A stretch of DNA of 37,325 nt from Candidatus Gastranaerophilales bacterium (GTDB lineage: Bacteria > Cyanobacteriota > Vampirovibrionia > Gastranaerophilales > Gastranaerophilaceae), in NCBI GenBank assembly GCA_944323335.1, contig CALUSB010000018.1, forward strand, positions 1 through 37,325. Direction: 5' to 3'. Every line of letters starts with the position of its first letter. The stretch's first letter is position 1. Shown here in pieces: positions 8,032-15,403 of this stretch. The notes beneath the pieces were generated by a model. The model did no database searches, had not been told where the DNA came from, and saw only the letters and a program-made list of their open reading frames with translations. Position numbers and translations under genes: made by a program.

Positions 8032-8220
8032 ATGTTGTCAAATTTAAATGAGAAGTATCTTCTTAAGTTTATTTCAAATGAGAATAACATTATAAAGTCA
8101 GACAGTGGCACATTTATTAAGCTGCTTGACTCTTTTGGTGTGAAGTTGAAATTTAAAAGCACTAATCCCGTGTATGATATAATTGACAACTTAGAATACG
8201 GCGGAGTTATATATGAATAA
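8032..8220 (+). CDS. Small hypothetical protein translationally coupled to the CHASE2-GGDEF gene
   Basis: 62 residues (MLSNLNEKYLLKFISNENNI onward), no signal peptide or membrane helix and no family I recognise. The case for a real gene is its position: its stop codon overlaps the next start by eight bases (ATGAATAA), the same coupling seen elsewhere in this window, and there is no other start for the downstream gene. It could be a regulatory partner of the cyclase or a translation-coupling leader peptide. Confidence 0.55.
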   Translation: MLSNLNEKYLLKFISNENNIIKSDSGTFIKLLDSFGVKLKFKSTNPVYDIIDNLEYGGVIYE

Positions 8221-10009
8221 AAAAAAGCAGATATTTGATGTAATTGTATATATATTAATGTTTCTGCTTGTTTTTGGTTTCTTAATTTATGCGGGCAGAT
8301 TTAATGCTTTTGGAAAATTTGTCGGCAGTATGGAGTTTAAAACCTTTGATATAAGGCAAAATCTTATTCTTCCTCATAAAGAAAACAATAAAGACATAGT
8401 AATAATAGCAGTTGATGACCCAAGTTATGAATACATAACCGAAAAGTTCGGCACTTGGCCTGTTCCAAGAAGTTTTTGGGCGAAACTTATTAAAGGGTTA
8501 GAGGTAGCTAATCCCAAGTTTATAGCTTTTGATTTACTGTTTACAAAAAGATTGGGTGCGCTTGATGAGGGAGATTTAAAACTAATTCAAGCAGTTAAAG
8601 ATAATCAAAATGTATATCTTTCAATGAACTTTGATAATTACCCCTCGACCATAAGATTGGCGCCGCAATTGCCCGAGGGATTGGAAGTTAATCTTAAAAA
8701 CGGAAATATAATCAAAAACAGTCCGTTTTTGCATTTTAGTAATTGCAGAAAAGCAATGGATGAACTTTTAGATGTTACATCAAACTTTGGTTTTATAAAC
8801 GTCACACGTGACGATGACGGTATAATAAGATATATTGCCCCGATGTTTTATTATAAAGATGCTTATTATCCCAACTTAACAACCGCAATTGCCATTAAAT
8901 ATCTAAATATTGACCCTAATAGTTTATATGTCAAAGATAATACTTTGTATCTTGATAACTCACATAAAATTCCTCTTAACCCTGACGGCAGGGCAACGAT
9001 TAACTGGTATGGCAGAGAGGGAACTTTTGAACATATCGGTTTATGGCAGGTTGATGATGCAATAAATCGAGGCGATATAAAATTTTTAAAAGAAAAATTT
9101 GAAAATAAAGTAATATACATAGGTACAACAGTCACGGCATTGGCTGATATTAAGAGCACTCCTGTTTCATTTATGTACCCCGGGGTTGAAACTCACGCTA
9201 CATTTTTAAATAATATTTTAGATAACAATTTTATCATTCACTCAAGCTTTAGAGCTGATATTATAATAGCTGCTCTGCTTTGCTTTTTAATCGGATTTTT
9301 TATTTTAAAACTGGATTCTGTTCCATACTCAATACTCTGTAGCGTCGCAATAGTAGTGGCTTATTTGATATTTACAGTTCTTGCTATGGAATATTTTAAC
9401 CTTTGGCTGGGCATTATTTTGCCGCTTTTCTCCGCCACACTCATTTTTATAGCGGCGTACATTACAAAATATCTGCTTAAATCAAAGGATTATGAGCACA
9501 CCTATAAGCTTGCCGTAACAGACGGTTTAACGGAGATGTACAATCACAGATACTTCCAAGAGCAAATGATAATGAATGTAGGTAATGTCGCAAGATATGG
9601 CGGAAATTTCTCCCTTATTTTAATTGATATTGATTTCTTTAAAAAGTTCAACGATAAGCACGGGCATCAAAGCGGAGATGCCGTTTTAAGACAAGTGGCA
9701 CAGACTATTAAAAGAAATGTGAGAACAAGCGATATTCCCTGCCGTTACGGTGGCGAAGAAATGTCTGTAATACTTACCAATACTAAAAAAGAAGATGCAA
9801 TTACAACGGCTAAGAAAATATGGAATGCAATAAGAGAGCGCAAGTTTGAACTGGCAGACGGCAACTGGGCAAATGTCACCATAAGTGTGGGGGTTGCTAC
9901 CATGCCCGATAACGGCAATAACCCTCAGGAGCTTATTGAATTTGCCGATAAATGCCTCTATAAAGCAAAGCAAAACGGCAGAGACCAGGTAGTAAGCGAT
10001 ATTGACTAA
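8213..10009 (+). CDS. Membrane CHASE2-sensor diguanylate cyclase (GGDEF)
   Basis: 598 residues. An N-terminal membrane helix (about 8-28) leads to an extracytoplasmic CHASE2 domain (about 40-340; IVIIAVDDPSYE, WPVPRSFWAKLI, FKFIAFDLLF-like, NKVIYIGTTVTAL, YPGVETHATFLNNIL). Three membrane helices follow (about 348-367, 371-391, 397-418), then a GGDEF domain (DGLTEMYNHRYF, LILIDIDFFKKFND). The active-site loop is GGEEM at 513-517, where the family usually has GG(D/E)EF. An inhibitory-site RxxD (RTSD, 504-507) lies five residues before it, so product inhibition by c-di-GMP is expected. It probably makes c-di-GMP from two GTP in response to an external signal. It starts inside the end of the small gene before it. 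Confidence 0.93.
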   Translation: MNKKKQIFDVIVYILMFLLVFGFLIYAGRFNAFGKFVGSMEFKTFDIRQNLILPHKENNKDIVIIAVDDPSYEYITEKFGTWPVPRSFWAKLIKGLEVANPKFIAFDLLFTKRLGALDEGDLKLIQAVKDNQNVYLSMNFDNYPSTIRLAPQLPEGLEVNLKNGNIIKNSPFLHFSNCRKAMDELLDVTSNFGFINVTRDDDGIIRYIAPMFYYKDAYYPNLTTAIAIKYLNIDPNSLYVKDNTLYLDNSHKIPLNPDGRATINWYGREGTFEHIGLWQVDDAINRGDIKFLKEKFENKVIYIGTTVTALADIKSTPVSFMYPGVETHATFLNNILDNNFIIHSSFRADIIIAALLCFLIGFFILKLDSVPYSILCSVAIVVAYLIFTVLAMEYFNLWLGIILPLFSATLIFIAAYITKYLLKSKDYEHTYKLAVTDGLTEMYNHRYFQEQMIMNVGNVARYGGNFSLILIDIDFFKKFNDKHGHQSGDAVLRQVAQTIKRNVRTSDIPCRYGGEEMSVILTNTKKEDAITTAKKIWNAIRERKFELADGNWANVTISVGVATMPDNGNNPQELIEFADKCLYKAKQNGRDQVVSDID

Positions 10010-10022
10010 TCTTCAGATGAGT

Positions 10023-10051
10023 TTGCGCATAATTTTTATTCATACTATAAT
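10023..10051 (+). promoter_or_regulatory. Promoter of ssb
   Basis: TTGCGC (10023-10028), a 17-base spacer and a perfect TATAAT (10046-10051). Transcription would start near 10058 and give a leader of about 24 bases carrying AAAGG seven bases before the ATG. In contrast to several neighbours, this gene has a conventional leader and ribosome-binding site. Confidence 0.6.
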
Positions 10052-10081
10052 CAATTCAAAAGAATTTTGAAAGGTTATTAT

Positions 10082-10411
10082 ATGGTAAATTCGGTTGTAA
10101 TAGTGGGCAGAGTCGGACAAGACCCCGAGATGAAGTATTTTGAAAGCGGCAAGGTGCGCACAAGCTTTTCAGTTGCGGTAAATCGCTGGAATGCTCGCAC
10201 AAAAGAAGAAACAACCGATTGGTTTAATATTGAAGTTTGGGACAAGCAAGCAGAAATCGTTGGCGAATGGGTAAAAAAAGGACGTCTGGTAGGTGTTGAG
10301 GGCAGGTTAGCAGTGAACAAGTGGCAGACACCTGATGGTGAGATGGCGGAAAGATACCTTATAAGAGGTACAAATGTTCGCTTGATGGGTTCTAAAAAAG
10401 ACGAGAATTAA
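10082..10411 (+). CDS. ssb: Single-stranded DNA-binding protein, short form
   Basis: 109 residues from the ATG at 10082, with AAAGG seven bases upstream. The OB-fold is complete: MVNSVVIVGRVGQDPEMKYF, VRTSFSVAVNRW, TDWFNIEVWDKQAE, KGRLVGVEGRLAVNKWQTPDG. It ends shortly after the fold at MGSKKDEN. There is no Gly/Gln-rich linker and no DDDIPF-like acidic tip, which in most bacteria recruits DNA-processing partners. Short SSBs are known from some lineages, including cyanobacteria. It protects single-stranded DNA; how it recruits partners without the tip is open. The sugar-acid kinase gene starts one base after its stop. Confidence 0.92.
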   Translation: MVNSVVIVGRVGQDPEMKYFESGKVRTSFSVAVNRWNARTKEETTDWFNIEVWDKQAEIVGEWVKKGRLVGVEGRLAVNKWQTPDGEMAERYLIRGTNVRLMGSKKDEN

Positions 10412-10412
10412 A

Positions 10413-11732
10413 ATGATTTTATCAAGTACAATAGGTATTATCGCTGATGATTTAACAGGCGCAAATGATACTGCTTTGCAGTTTTTTCTAAAAGGTTCAA
10501 ATACCGAGATTTTGCTTGATTATTCGGATGAATTGCAAAATCATATAAATGTCGGCACTTGGGCTATTTCAACAGAATCAAGAAATATAGATAAAAATGA
10601 CGCTGCAAAAATAGTCTATGACAGCGCTTTGATTTTAAAAGAGAAATTAAACGTAGAACATTTTTATAAAAAAATAGATTCAACTCTTCGCGGTAACATT
10701 ACTTATGAGATTTTTGCCGCACTTGAAGCAACGGGAAAGGATGCTGCTATTGTTGCTCCTGCTTTTGTACAGGAGGGCAGAATTACAATAGGCGGCTATC
10801 AACTCTCAAAAGGTGTACCTATTGAAAGAACAGATGCTGCACGTGACCCCGGAGCTCCTATTTATGAGTCATATGTGCCTGATATTTTAAAAAAACAACT
10901 TGGTGATAATGCAAAAAATATGGTTGATTCTATTGAGCTAAATGTTGTGGCAAAAGGTGCAGGGCCTATTGCTCAGAAGATAACGGAACTTATTGAGGCG
11001 GGTAAAAAAATTATTGTTGTGGACTGCGTTTCTACAGTCGATTTTGAACAAATTGTACTTGCTATGCAAAAATCCCCCTATGACCTTTTACCATGCGGTT
11101 CGGCAGGTCTTGCTCAGGCGCTTGCGTCACATTGGCTTGAGGAAATTAAAGTAAATAAAGCTACAAAAAAAGTTCCGCGCTTGCCAAAGCTCATTCTCTC
11201 AGGTTCTGCCACAACGCTTAGCGCACTGCAGCTGCAAAAACTGGAAAATGAAGACGACTTTTCAAATAAGTCTTATTTTCTTTGTTTAACACTAAAAGAT
11301 ATAATAAACGGTGTTAGTGAAAACATCATAAGAAGAGTTTTGGATAATCTTGTCCAAGATAATATTGTTGCAGTTCATGTCTGCGGAGTGTTGGAGGAAG
11401 TAAAAAACGAAGAGGGTAAAAATATTCTTATTGATGAGGGTATTACTAAAGAAGCTCTTTCAAAAAGAATTACAAAATACTTGGCTGAGCTTGTTTTGGA
11501 AATAAAAAAACAGGCTGAATTTATTTTAATTACAATAGGCGGTGAGACCTCTCGCGCTTGCTGCAGTGCAATAGAGTCAAAATACCTGCAAGTTGCGGAT
11601 GCTATTTTGCCCGCTATTCCTCTCTGTCTTGATTCAAGCGCTCAGCTTGTGGTCACAAAATCAGGTAATTTGGGTACAACATCAACCCTTGTTGAGATTA
11701 TTCAATACTTAGAGCACCACGAAAATGTATAA
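10413..11732 (+). CDS. Four-carbon acid sugar kinase family protein (DUF1537; DtnK/DenK/OtnK-like)
   Basis: 439 residues. The N-terminal domain has GIIADDLTGANDTALQF (8-24), the family's substrate-binding signature, and KKIDSTLRGN (about 87-96). The C-terminal domain has LILSGSATTLSALQL, ITIGGETSRACCSAIES and KSGNLGTTSTLVE, matching the nucleotide-binding part. Characterised members phosphorylate D-threonate, D-erythronate or related acids at O4. The next gene overlaps by eight bases and encodes a PdxA-family dehydrogenase, the partner that oxidatively decarboxylates such 4-phosphates in known pathways. No transporter or lyase is adjacent, so the substrate cannot be named. Confidence 0.88.
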   Translation: MILSSTIGIIADDLTGANDTALQFFLKGSNTEILLDYSDELQNHINVGTWAISTESRNIDKNDAAKIVYDSALILKEKLNVEHFYKKIDSTLRGNITYEIFAALEATGKDAAIVAPAFVQEGRITIGGYQLSKGVPIERTDAARDPGAPIYESYVPDILKKQLGDNAKNMVDSIELNVVAKGAGPIAQKITELIEAGKKIIVVDCVSTVDFEQIVLAMQKSPYDLLPCGSAGLAQALASHWLEEIKVNKATKKVPRLPKLILSGSATTLSALQLQKLENEDDFSNKSYFLCLTLKDIINGVSENIIRRVLDNLVQDNIVAVHVCGVLEEVKNEEGKNILIDEGITKEALSKRITKYLAELVLEIKKQAEFILITIGGETSRACCSAIESKYLQVADAILPAIPLCLDSSAQLVVTKSGNLGTTSTLVEIIQYLEHHENV

Positions 11733-12603
11733 AATAGCTATAACAACAGGTGATATAAAGGGTATCGGCCCTGAAATTACAAAGAAAGCTTTAGATTTTT
11801 TAAATCTTCCAAAATCTGATGTGGTTATAATAGGTCAGAAGATATCTGATATTTATGACACTATAGTTGTTGATGATTCAATAAACGGGGAGTTTTGCTA
11901 TAACACTTTAAAAATTGCATCAGAACTTGCTTTGGATAATAAAATAGGAGCAATAGTAACAGCGCCCGTGTCAAAACTTGCACTGCTTGAAGCGGGGCAT
12001 AATTTTTCGGGTCAGACAGAAGTCTTGTCTAACCTTTTAAATAACGATGCCGAGATGTTATTTATGGCGGATGATTTTAGGGTAATGCTTTTAACAAGGC
12101 ATCTGGCGCTTAAAGATGTAAAAATTACAAAAGAGATGATGACAGATAAAATCTCAAGGCTGAATGACTTTTTATTAAACCAATGTAATATTAAAAATCC
12201 AAAAATTGCTCTATGTGCTCTAAACCCTCACGCAGGCGAGGGTGGGATGCTTGGCAGAGAAGAAATTGACATTATGCTCCCTGCTATAAATATTCTGAGA
12301 GAAAAAGGCATTAATATATTAAACCCGATGAGCGCGGATGCTCTTTTTGCCGGAGTCGGTAAAAAATATCTTAAGGGCGAAAAACAAGATTATGACGCCG
12401 TTGTTGCCTGCTATCATGACCAGGGTTTATGTCCCGTTAAGGCGCTTTGTTTTGATAAAACGGTTAACACAACAATTGGTCTAAAAGTCATTCGCACCTC
12501 CCCCTCTTGCGGTACGGCATATGATATAGCAGGAAAAAATATAGCCGACCCGACAAGCATGATAGAAGCTATTAAGCTTGCTTATAAACTTAACAAATCT
12601 TAA
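11725..12603 (+). CDS. PdxA-family 4-phosphate dehydrogenase with altered substrate-pocket residues
   Basis: 292 residues, shorter than E. coli PdxA (about 329). The family oxidises and decarboxylates 4-phosphohydroxy-threonine (vitamin B6) or, in PdxA2 forms, 4-phospho-threonate/erythronate. The three metal-binding histidines are kept: TRHLALKDV (H126), NPHAGEGG (H169) and YHDQGL (H231). Two usually conserved substrate-side histidines are not: GHTE is GQTE (Q97), and VDHGTA is PSCGTA (C262). The N-terminal GDPAGIGPE is GDIKGIGPE. Overlap with the kinase gene favours a sugar-acid route over B6, with dihydroxyacetone phosphate as a possible product. A B6 role is still possible, and the changed residues may mean a different substrate. 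Confidence 0.85.
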   Translation: MYKIAITTGDIKGIGPEITKKALDFLNLPKSDVVIIGQKISDIYDTIVVDDSINGEFCYNTLKIASELALDNKIGAIVTAPVSKLALLEAGHNFSGQTEVLSNLLNNDAEMLFMADDFRVMLLTRHLALKDVKITKEMMTDKISRLNDFLLNQCNIKNPKIALCALNPHAGEGGMLGREEIDIMLPAINILREKGINILNPMSADALFAGVGKKYLKGEKQDYDAVVACYHDQGLCPVKALCFDKTVNTTIGLKVIRTSPSCGTAYDIAGKNIADPTSMIEAIKLAYKLNKS

Positions 12604-12634
12604 CATACATGTACTACGAATGTAAAAAATAATG

Positions 12635-12640
12635 TATAAT
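12635..12640 (+). promoter_or_regulatory. -10 element of the acidic hypothetical gene
   Basis: A perfect TATAAT 33 bases before the ATG at 12674, in the 70-base gap after the PdxA-like gene. No convincing -35 box. A leader of about 27 bases would result, with only a weak ribosome-binding site. Confidence 0.4.
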
Positions 12641-12673
12641 AGAATTGTAAAGTTTAATTAAGAATGAGCAAAT

Positions 12674-12988
12674 ATGTCATTTAACATTAACGGACCTTCA
12701 AACAAACCTGTAATCCAAGAAGCCCAAAACATGATGAACAACGGCGGCGGCGGCAACTTGGGCTACTTTATGCGTGAAGATTCAGATGAAGCAATAAAAT
12801 TTGTAAACAGTGATGAGGAAGATTGCTTTGAAAAATCCGTTGAGATAGATGATGAATTTCAAGACAGTGAAGATTTACTTTTACTGGATAGAATTATTCG
12901 CTTTATAAAAAGGTTATGGCGTGCTTTAATTTTAAAACTTGCACATACAAAAACTACTTCGGGTGATGATTTTATTTCTCAAAAATAG
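12674..12988 (+). CDS. Hypothetical acidic protein with C-terminal amphipathic helix
   Basis: 104 residues, family not recognised. Three parts are visible. First comes a polar start with a NNGGGGN run (about 22-28). A strongly acidic middle follows (DSDEAIKF, SDEEDCFEKSVEIDDEF, QDSEDL). Then comes a cationic amphipathic or membrane-associating helix (LLLLDRIIRFIKRLWRALIL, about 69-88). No signal peptide. The acidic middle could shield the basic helix, as in some membrane-binding or toxin-like peptides, but no function can be assigned. It has its own TATAAT and sits between the PdxA-like gene and the zinc-ribbon gene on the same strand. Confidence 0.55.
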   Translation: MSFNINGPSNKPVIQEAQNMMNNGGGGNLGYFMREDSDEAIKFVNSDEEDCFEKSVEIDDEFQDSEDLLLLDRIIRFIKRLWRALILKLAHTKTTSGDDFISQK

Positions 12989-13016
12989 TTGACTTTATTT
13001 TCTAAAACCTTAAAAA
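12989..13016 (+). promoter_or_regulatory. Possible promoter of the zinc-ribbon gene, leaderless arrangement
   Basis: TTGACT (12989-12994), a 16-base spacer and TAAAAA (13011-13016), which ends six bases before the ATG at 13023. No Shine-Dalgarno sequence is visible. The -35 box is good and the -10 box is poor. Confidence 0.4.
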
Positions 13017-13022
13017 CAAACT

Positions 13023-13406
13023 ATGAAAAGTTTATTGGATTTGTTTTTAAGAAAATCAACTTGTGCTCACACCCATGCGCTAATTAACACAAACGAGGGC
13101 TATTGCCCTGACTGCGGCGCGTATTTAAAAAAATATTTTTATATAGTGCGCTGCCTGAGGTGTGATGTTAAGCGCGAGGCAAAAATATATTTTGGCGATG
13201 TTTTACCAAAGGAAAAATACTGCACAAACTGCGGCTCAAAAGAATATTATGTTGAAAAGCTCGATACAATAAGCTTTATTGATATACCATATGCAATTCA
13301 TACAAAAGAAACGGTTCCTCAAGGCGAGTTTGAGTTTGCAAGCGCACAGATTTGGGTTGATTCCAATAATGTAAAACCCGTCAGATATCTGACGGGCTCA
13401 GTTTAA
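13023..13406 (+). CDS. Small zinc-ribbon protein
   Basis: 127 residues with paired cysteine motifs typical of zinc ribbons: C-A-H-T-H near residue 14, YCPDCGAY (about 28-35), VRCLRCDVK (about 43-51) and YCTNCGSKEYY (about 67-77). They suggest two structural zinc sites. No membrane segment, no signal peptide and no enzyme domain; it could bind nucleic acid or protein. The coding end contains a perfect 20-bp palindrome (13377-13396) that encodes part of the last ten codons. The convergent secreted HExxH gene ends three bases downstream. Confidence 0.7.
   Translation: MKSLLDLFLRKSTCAHTHALINTNEGYCPDCGAYLKKYFYIVRCLRCDVKREAKIYFGDVLPKEKYCTNCGSKEYYVEKLDTISFIDIPYAIHTKETVPQGEFEFASAQIWVDSNNVKPVRYLTGSV
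13377..13396 (-). terminator. Palindromic terminator of the minus-strand HExxH gene, inside the zinc-ribbon coding end
   Basis: CCCGTCAGATATCTGACGGG is a perfect 20-bp palindrome. On the minus strand it lies 14 bases after the HExxH gene's stop and is followed by TTTTACATTATT, as in a Rho-independent terminator. On the plus strand the following bases (ctcagttt) are a weaker U-tract, so termination may be partly bidirectional. Confidence 0.55.
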
Positions 13407-13409
13407 GTA

Positions 13410-14069
13410 TTATAGATTTTCTTCAAACCCCGGAGAGCGCTCCGGCAGGTTTTGATAGCCTTTATTTGATACAACAAATTTTCTTATATATGTGCTTGTG
13501 TAATCACCTTTTTCAAAGAGTTTTTTAATTACATTTTCTCTCTCTACAAGCGGGTGAGAGATGTTTTGTATTTTAGGACTGTCCTCGCTTAACTGTGTCC
13601 AAACTGCAGCCTCAAGCGTCCAGGCGTATGTTTCTTCATTTAGTGAATTAAGCTCGTCCTGATGAATTGCCTCATGTGCCAAAAGTGCAGCAAGTGCCTC
13701 TTTTGGTGCGTCTTTGTGCTTTTTGTTTATGTAAATATAAAGTTTGCCGTTTTTCTTCCAGCCTAAAGCGTCAAAATTTGTATAAGCAGGGTTAATTTCA
13801 GAGAGGTTTTTAAACTCAATTTTAATGGGCTTTTGTGTAAGGTTTTCTCCTAAAACCGCACGTCTTGAGTACTCTCCTGTTGTGTTTTTTAAAAGTTCAA
13901 GCGCTTCAACTACATTGTATTCGGTTGTACTTTTTTTGTATGTTTTTAAAAGTTCTTCATTTATTGGCGTAATTTCAGCTTTTGGAGGCTCAACTATAGC
14001 GTAAGCACAGTTAAGTGACAATGAAAGCGCAAGAGCTGCCAAACAAAATATTTTTTTATACTTTTTCAT
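13410..14069 (-). CDS. Secreted HExxH putative metallopeptidase
   Basis: 219 residues from the ATG at 14069, with GAGG upstream at normal distance; in-frame ATG/TTG codons lie a few bases before. MKKYKKIFCLAALALSLSLN followed by CAYAIV is a signal peptide, cut probably after AYA. Near residue 132 is the zinc-site motif HEAIH, and nine to ten residues later NEETYAW supplies possible third-ligand glutamates. The HExxH-(about 8)-EExxA spacing recalls M78-like or related gluzincins. No further domain is recognised. It would be a periplasmic or extracellular protease, though activity is inferred from the motif alone. It follows hisS on the same strand after a 71-base AT-rich gap. Confidence 0.65.
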   Translation of the reverse strand: MKKYKKIFCLAALALSLSLNCAYAIVEPPKAEITPINEELLKTYKKSTTEYNVVEALELLKNTTGEYSRRAVLGENLTQKPIKIEFKNLSEINPAYTNFDALGWKKNGKLYIYINKKHKDAPKEALAALLAHEAIHQDELNSLNEETYAWTLEAAVWTQLSEDSPKIQNISHPLVERENVIKKLFEKGDYTSTYIRKFVVSNKGYQNLPERSPGFEENL

Positions 14070-14140
14070 AATACTCATCCTCAAAAACTTCCATAATACA
14101 TTATTACATATTTATTTTATAAGGAAAGTTTTGTCGAAGT

Positions 14141-15364
14141 CTAAAGAGTTGTTTTTTGCTCTTGAGCTCCTGTTGAGAGGTTTTTTACAGTATAGAAACC
14201 CTTTTCTATTTCATCTTCACCAAGGATAATTGCATATTTAGAAATTTTTGCAGCTTTTTCAAGTTGTTTTGCAAATTTTCTGTTTTGCATGTCAAAATCG
14301 CAGCTATAGCCTTTGTTTCTTAATTCTTGGCAGAGTTTTATTGCTTCTTTGGAGTATTTGGATACGACAAAGTAGTCAAGCTTTGGTGTTTGTTGTTTTT
14401 CTACAAGTTCAAAAAGTCTTTCAACTCCCATTGCCCAGCCTACGGCAGGTGTTGGCGCACCGCCAAGCATTTCAACCAATCCGTCATATCTTCCGCCCCC
14501 GCAGACTGCGTTTTGTGAGCCAAGAGAGTTGCTTTTTATCTCAAAAACAGTGCGGTTGTAGTAGTCAAGCCCGCGCACAAGCATTTTGTTTCTTGTGTAT
14601 TTTATGTTAAGGGCATTTAGATACTCTTGAACTTTTTCAAAATGTTCACTGCACTCTTCACATATATAATCGCTTAAAATTACATTTTTTATTTCATCCT
14701 GTTCAAAAATTTTCTGACAGTTTTCGTCTTTACAGTCAAGAATTCTGAGCGGATTTTTTTCATATCTAACCTTACAGTCGTCACAAAGCTTATCAAGATA
14801 AGGTTTTAGGACTTCTTTTATTTGGTTTCTGTATTTTTCTCTGCATTTGGGGCAGCCAAGACTGTTAAGTTCCACCTCAAGATTGTCTACACCTGTTGAT
14901 TTTAGGAATTCTTCCGCCATAAGTATGGCTTCAGCGTCAGCGGTGGGGTTTTCTACTCCAAAAAGCTCTATACCAATCTGGTGAAACTGCCTTTGGCGGC
15001 CTGCTTGCGGGCGCTCGTAGCGAAACATCGGGCCAAAGTACCAAAACTTTTGCGGCGGAGATTGGCGCGATATGTTGTGCTCAATATACGCTCTTACTAC
15101 TCCTGCGGTATTTTCGGGGCGAAGCGTGATTGAGTTTTCGCTTTTTTCTTTTCCGCCGACCGAGAATGTGTACATTTCCTTGTTAACAATGTCTGTTGAA
15201 TCTCCGACACCTCTTTTAAAAAGTTCCGTCGCTTCAAAAATCGGTGTTCTTATTTCCTGATAATTTGCACTTTGAAAAATGTGCCTTGCATTATCCTGAA
15301 TTTTTTGCCAAGTAAAAGTGTCTTCACCGATTATATCTTTTGTACCGCGTTGAGCTTTAATCAT
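14141..15364 (-). CDS. hisS: Histidyl-tRNA synthetase
   Basis: 407 residues, class II. It charges tRNA-His. Motif 1 region: EIRTPIFEATELFKRGVG. Motif 2: FWYFGPMFRYERPQAGRQRQFHQIGIELFG. The histidine-specific segments LVRGLDYYNRTVFE and CGGGRYDGLVEMLGG are present, and motif 3 is GWAMGVERLFELV. The cysteine-rich insertion (GCPKC, LCDDC, DCKDENC, ICEEC) is normal for this type of HisRS. AAAGGGA lies six bases before the ATG. It is downstream of prfB by 39 bases on the same strand, probably one transcript. Confidence 0.96.
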   Translation of the reverse strand: MIKAQRGTKDIIGEDTFTWQKIQDNARHIFQSANYQEIRTPIFEATELFKRGVGDSTDIVNKEMYTFSVGGKEKSENSITLRPENTAGVVRAYIEHNISRQSPPQKFWYFGPMFRYERPQAGRQRQFHQIGIELFGVENPTADAEAILMAEEFLKSTGVDNLEVELNSLGCPKCREKYRNQIKEVLKPYLDKLCDDCKVRYEKNPLRILDCKDENCQKIFEQDEIKNVILSDYICEECSEHFEKVQEYLNALNIKYTRNKMLVRGLDYYNRTVFEIKSNSLGSQNAVCGGGRYDGLVEMLGGAPTPAVGWAMGVERLFELVEKQQTPKLDYFVVSKYSKEAIKLCQELRNKGYSCDFDMQNRKFAKQLEKAAKISKYAIILGEDEIEKGFYTVKNLSTGAQEQKTTL

Positions 15365-15403
15365 TTTATTTCCCTTTTTGTGATTATTGTACTATAAACT
15401 TTT

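Noticed and set aside
14248..14610. 120-codon plus-strand frame inside hisS
   Set aside because: Antisense to a complete HisRS; the product is Cys/Gln/Phe-rich noise.
14651..14912. Cysteine clusters in hisS as a fusion or inserted zinc domain
   Set aside because: The same cysteine-rich insertion is normal in many bacterial HisRS proteins.
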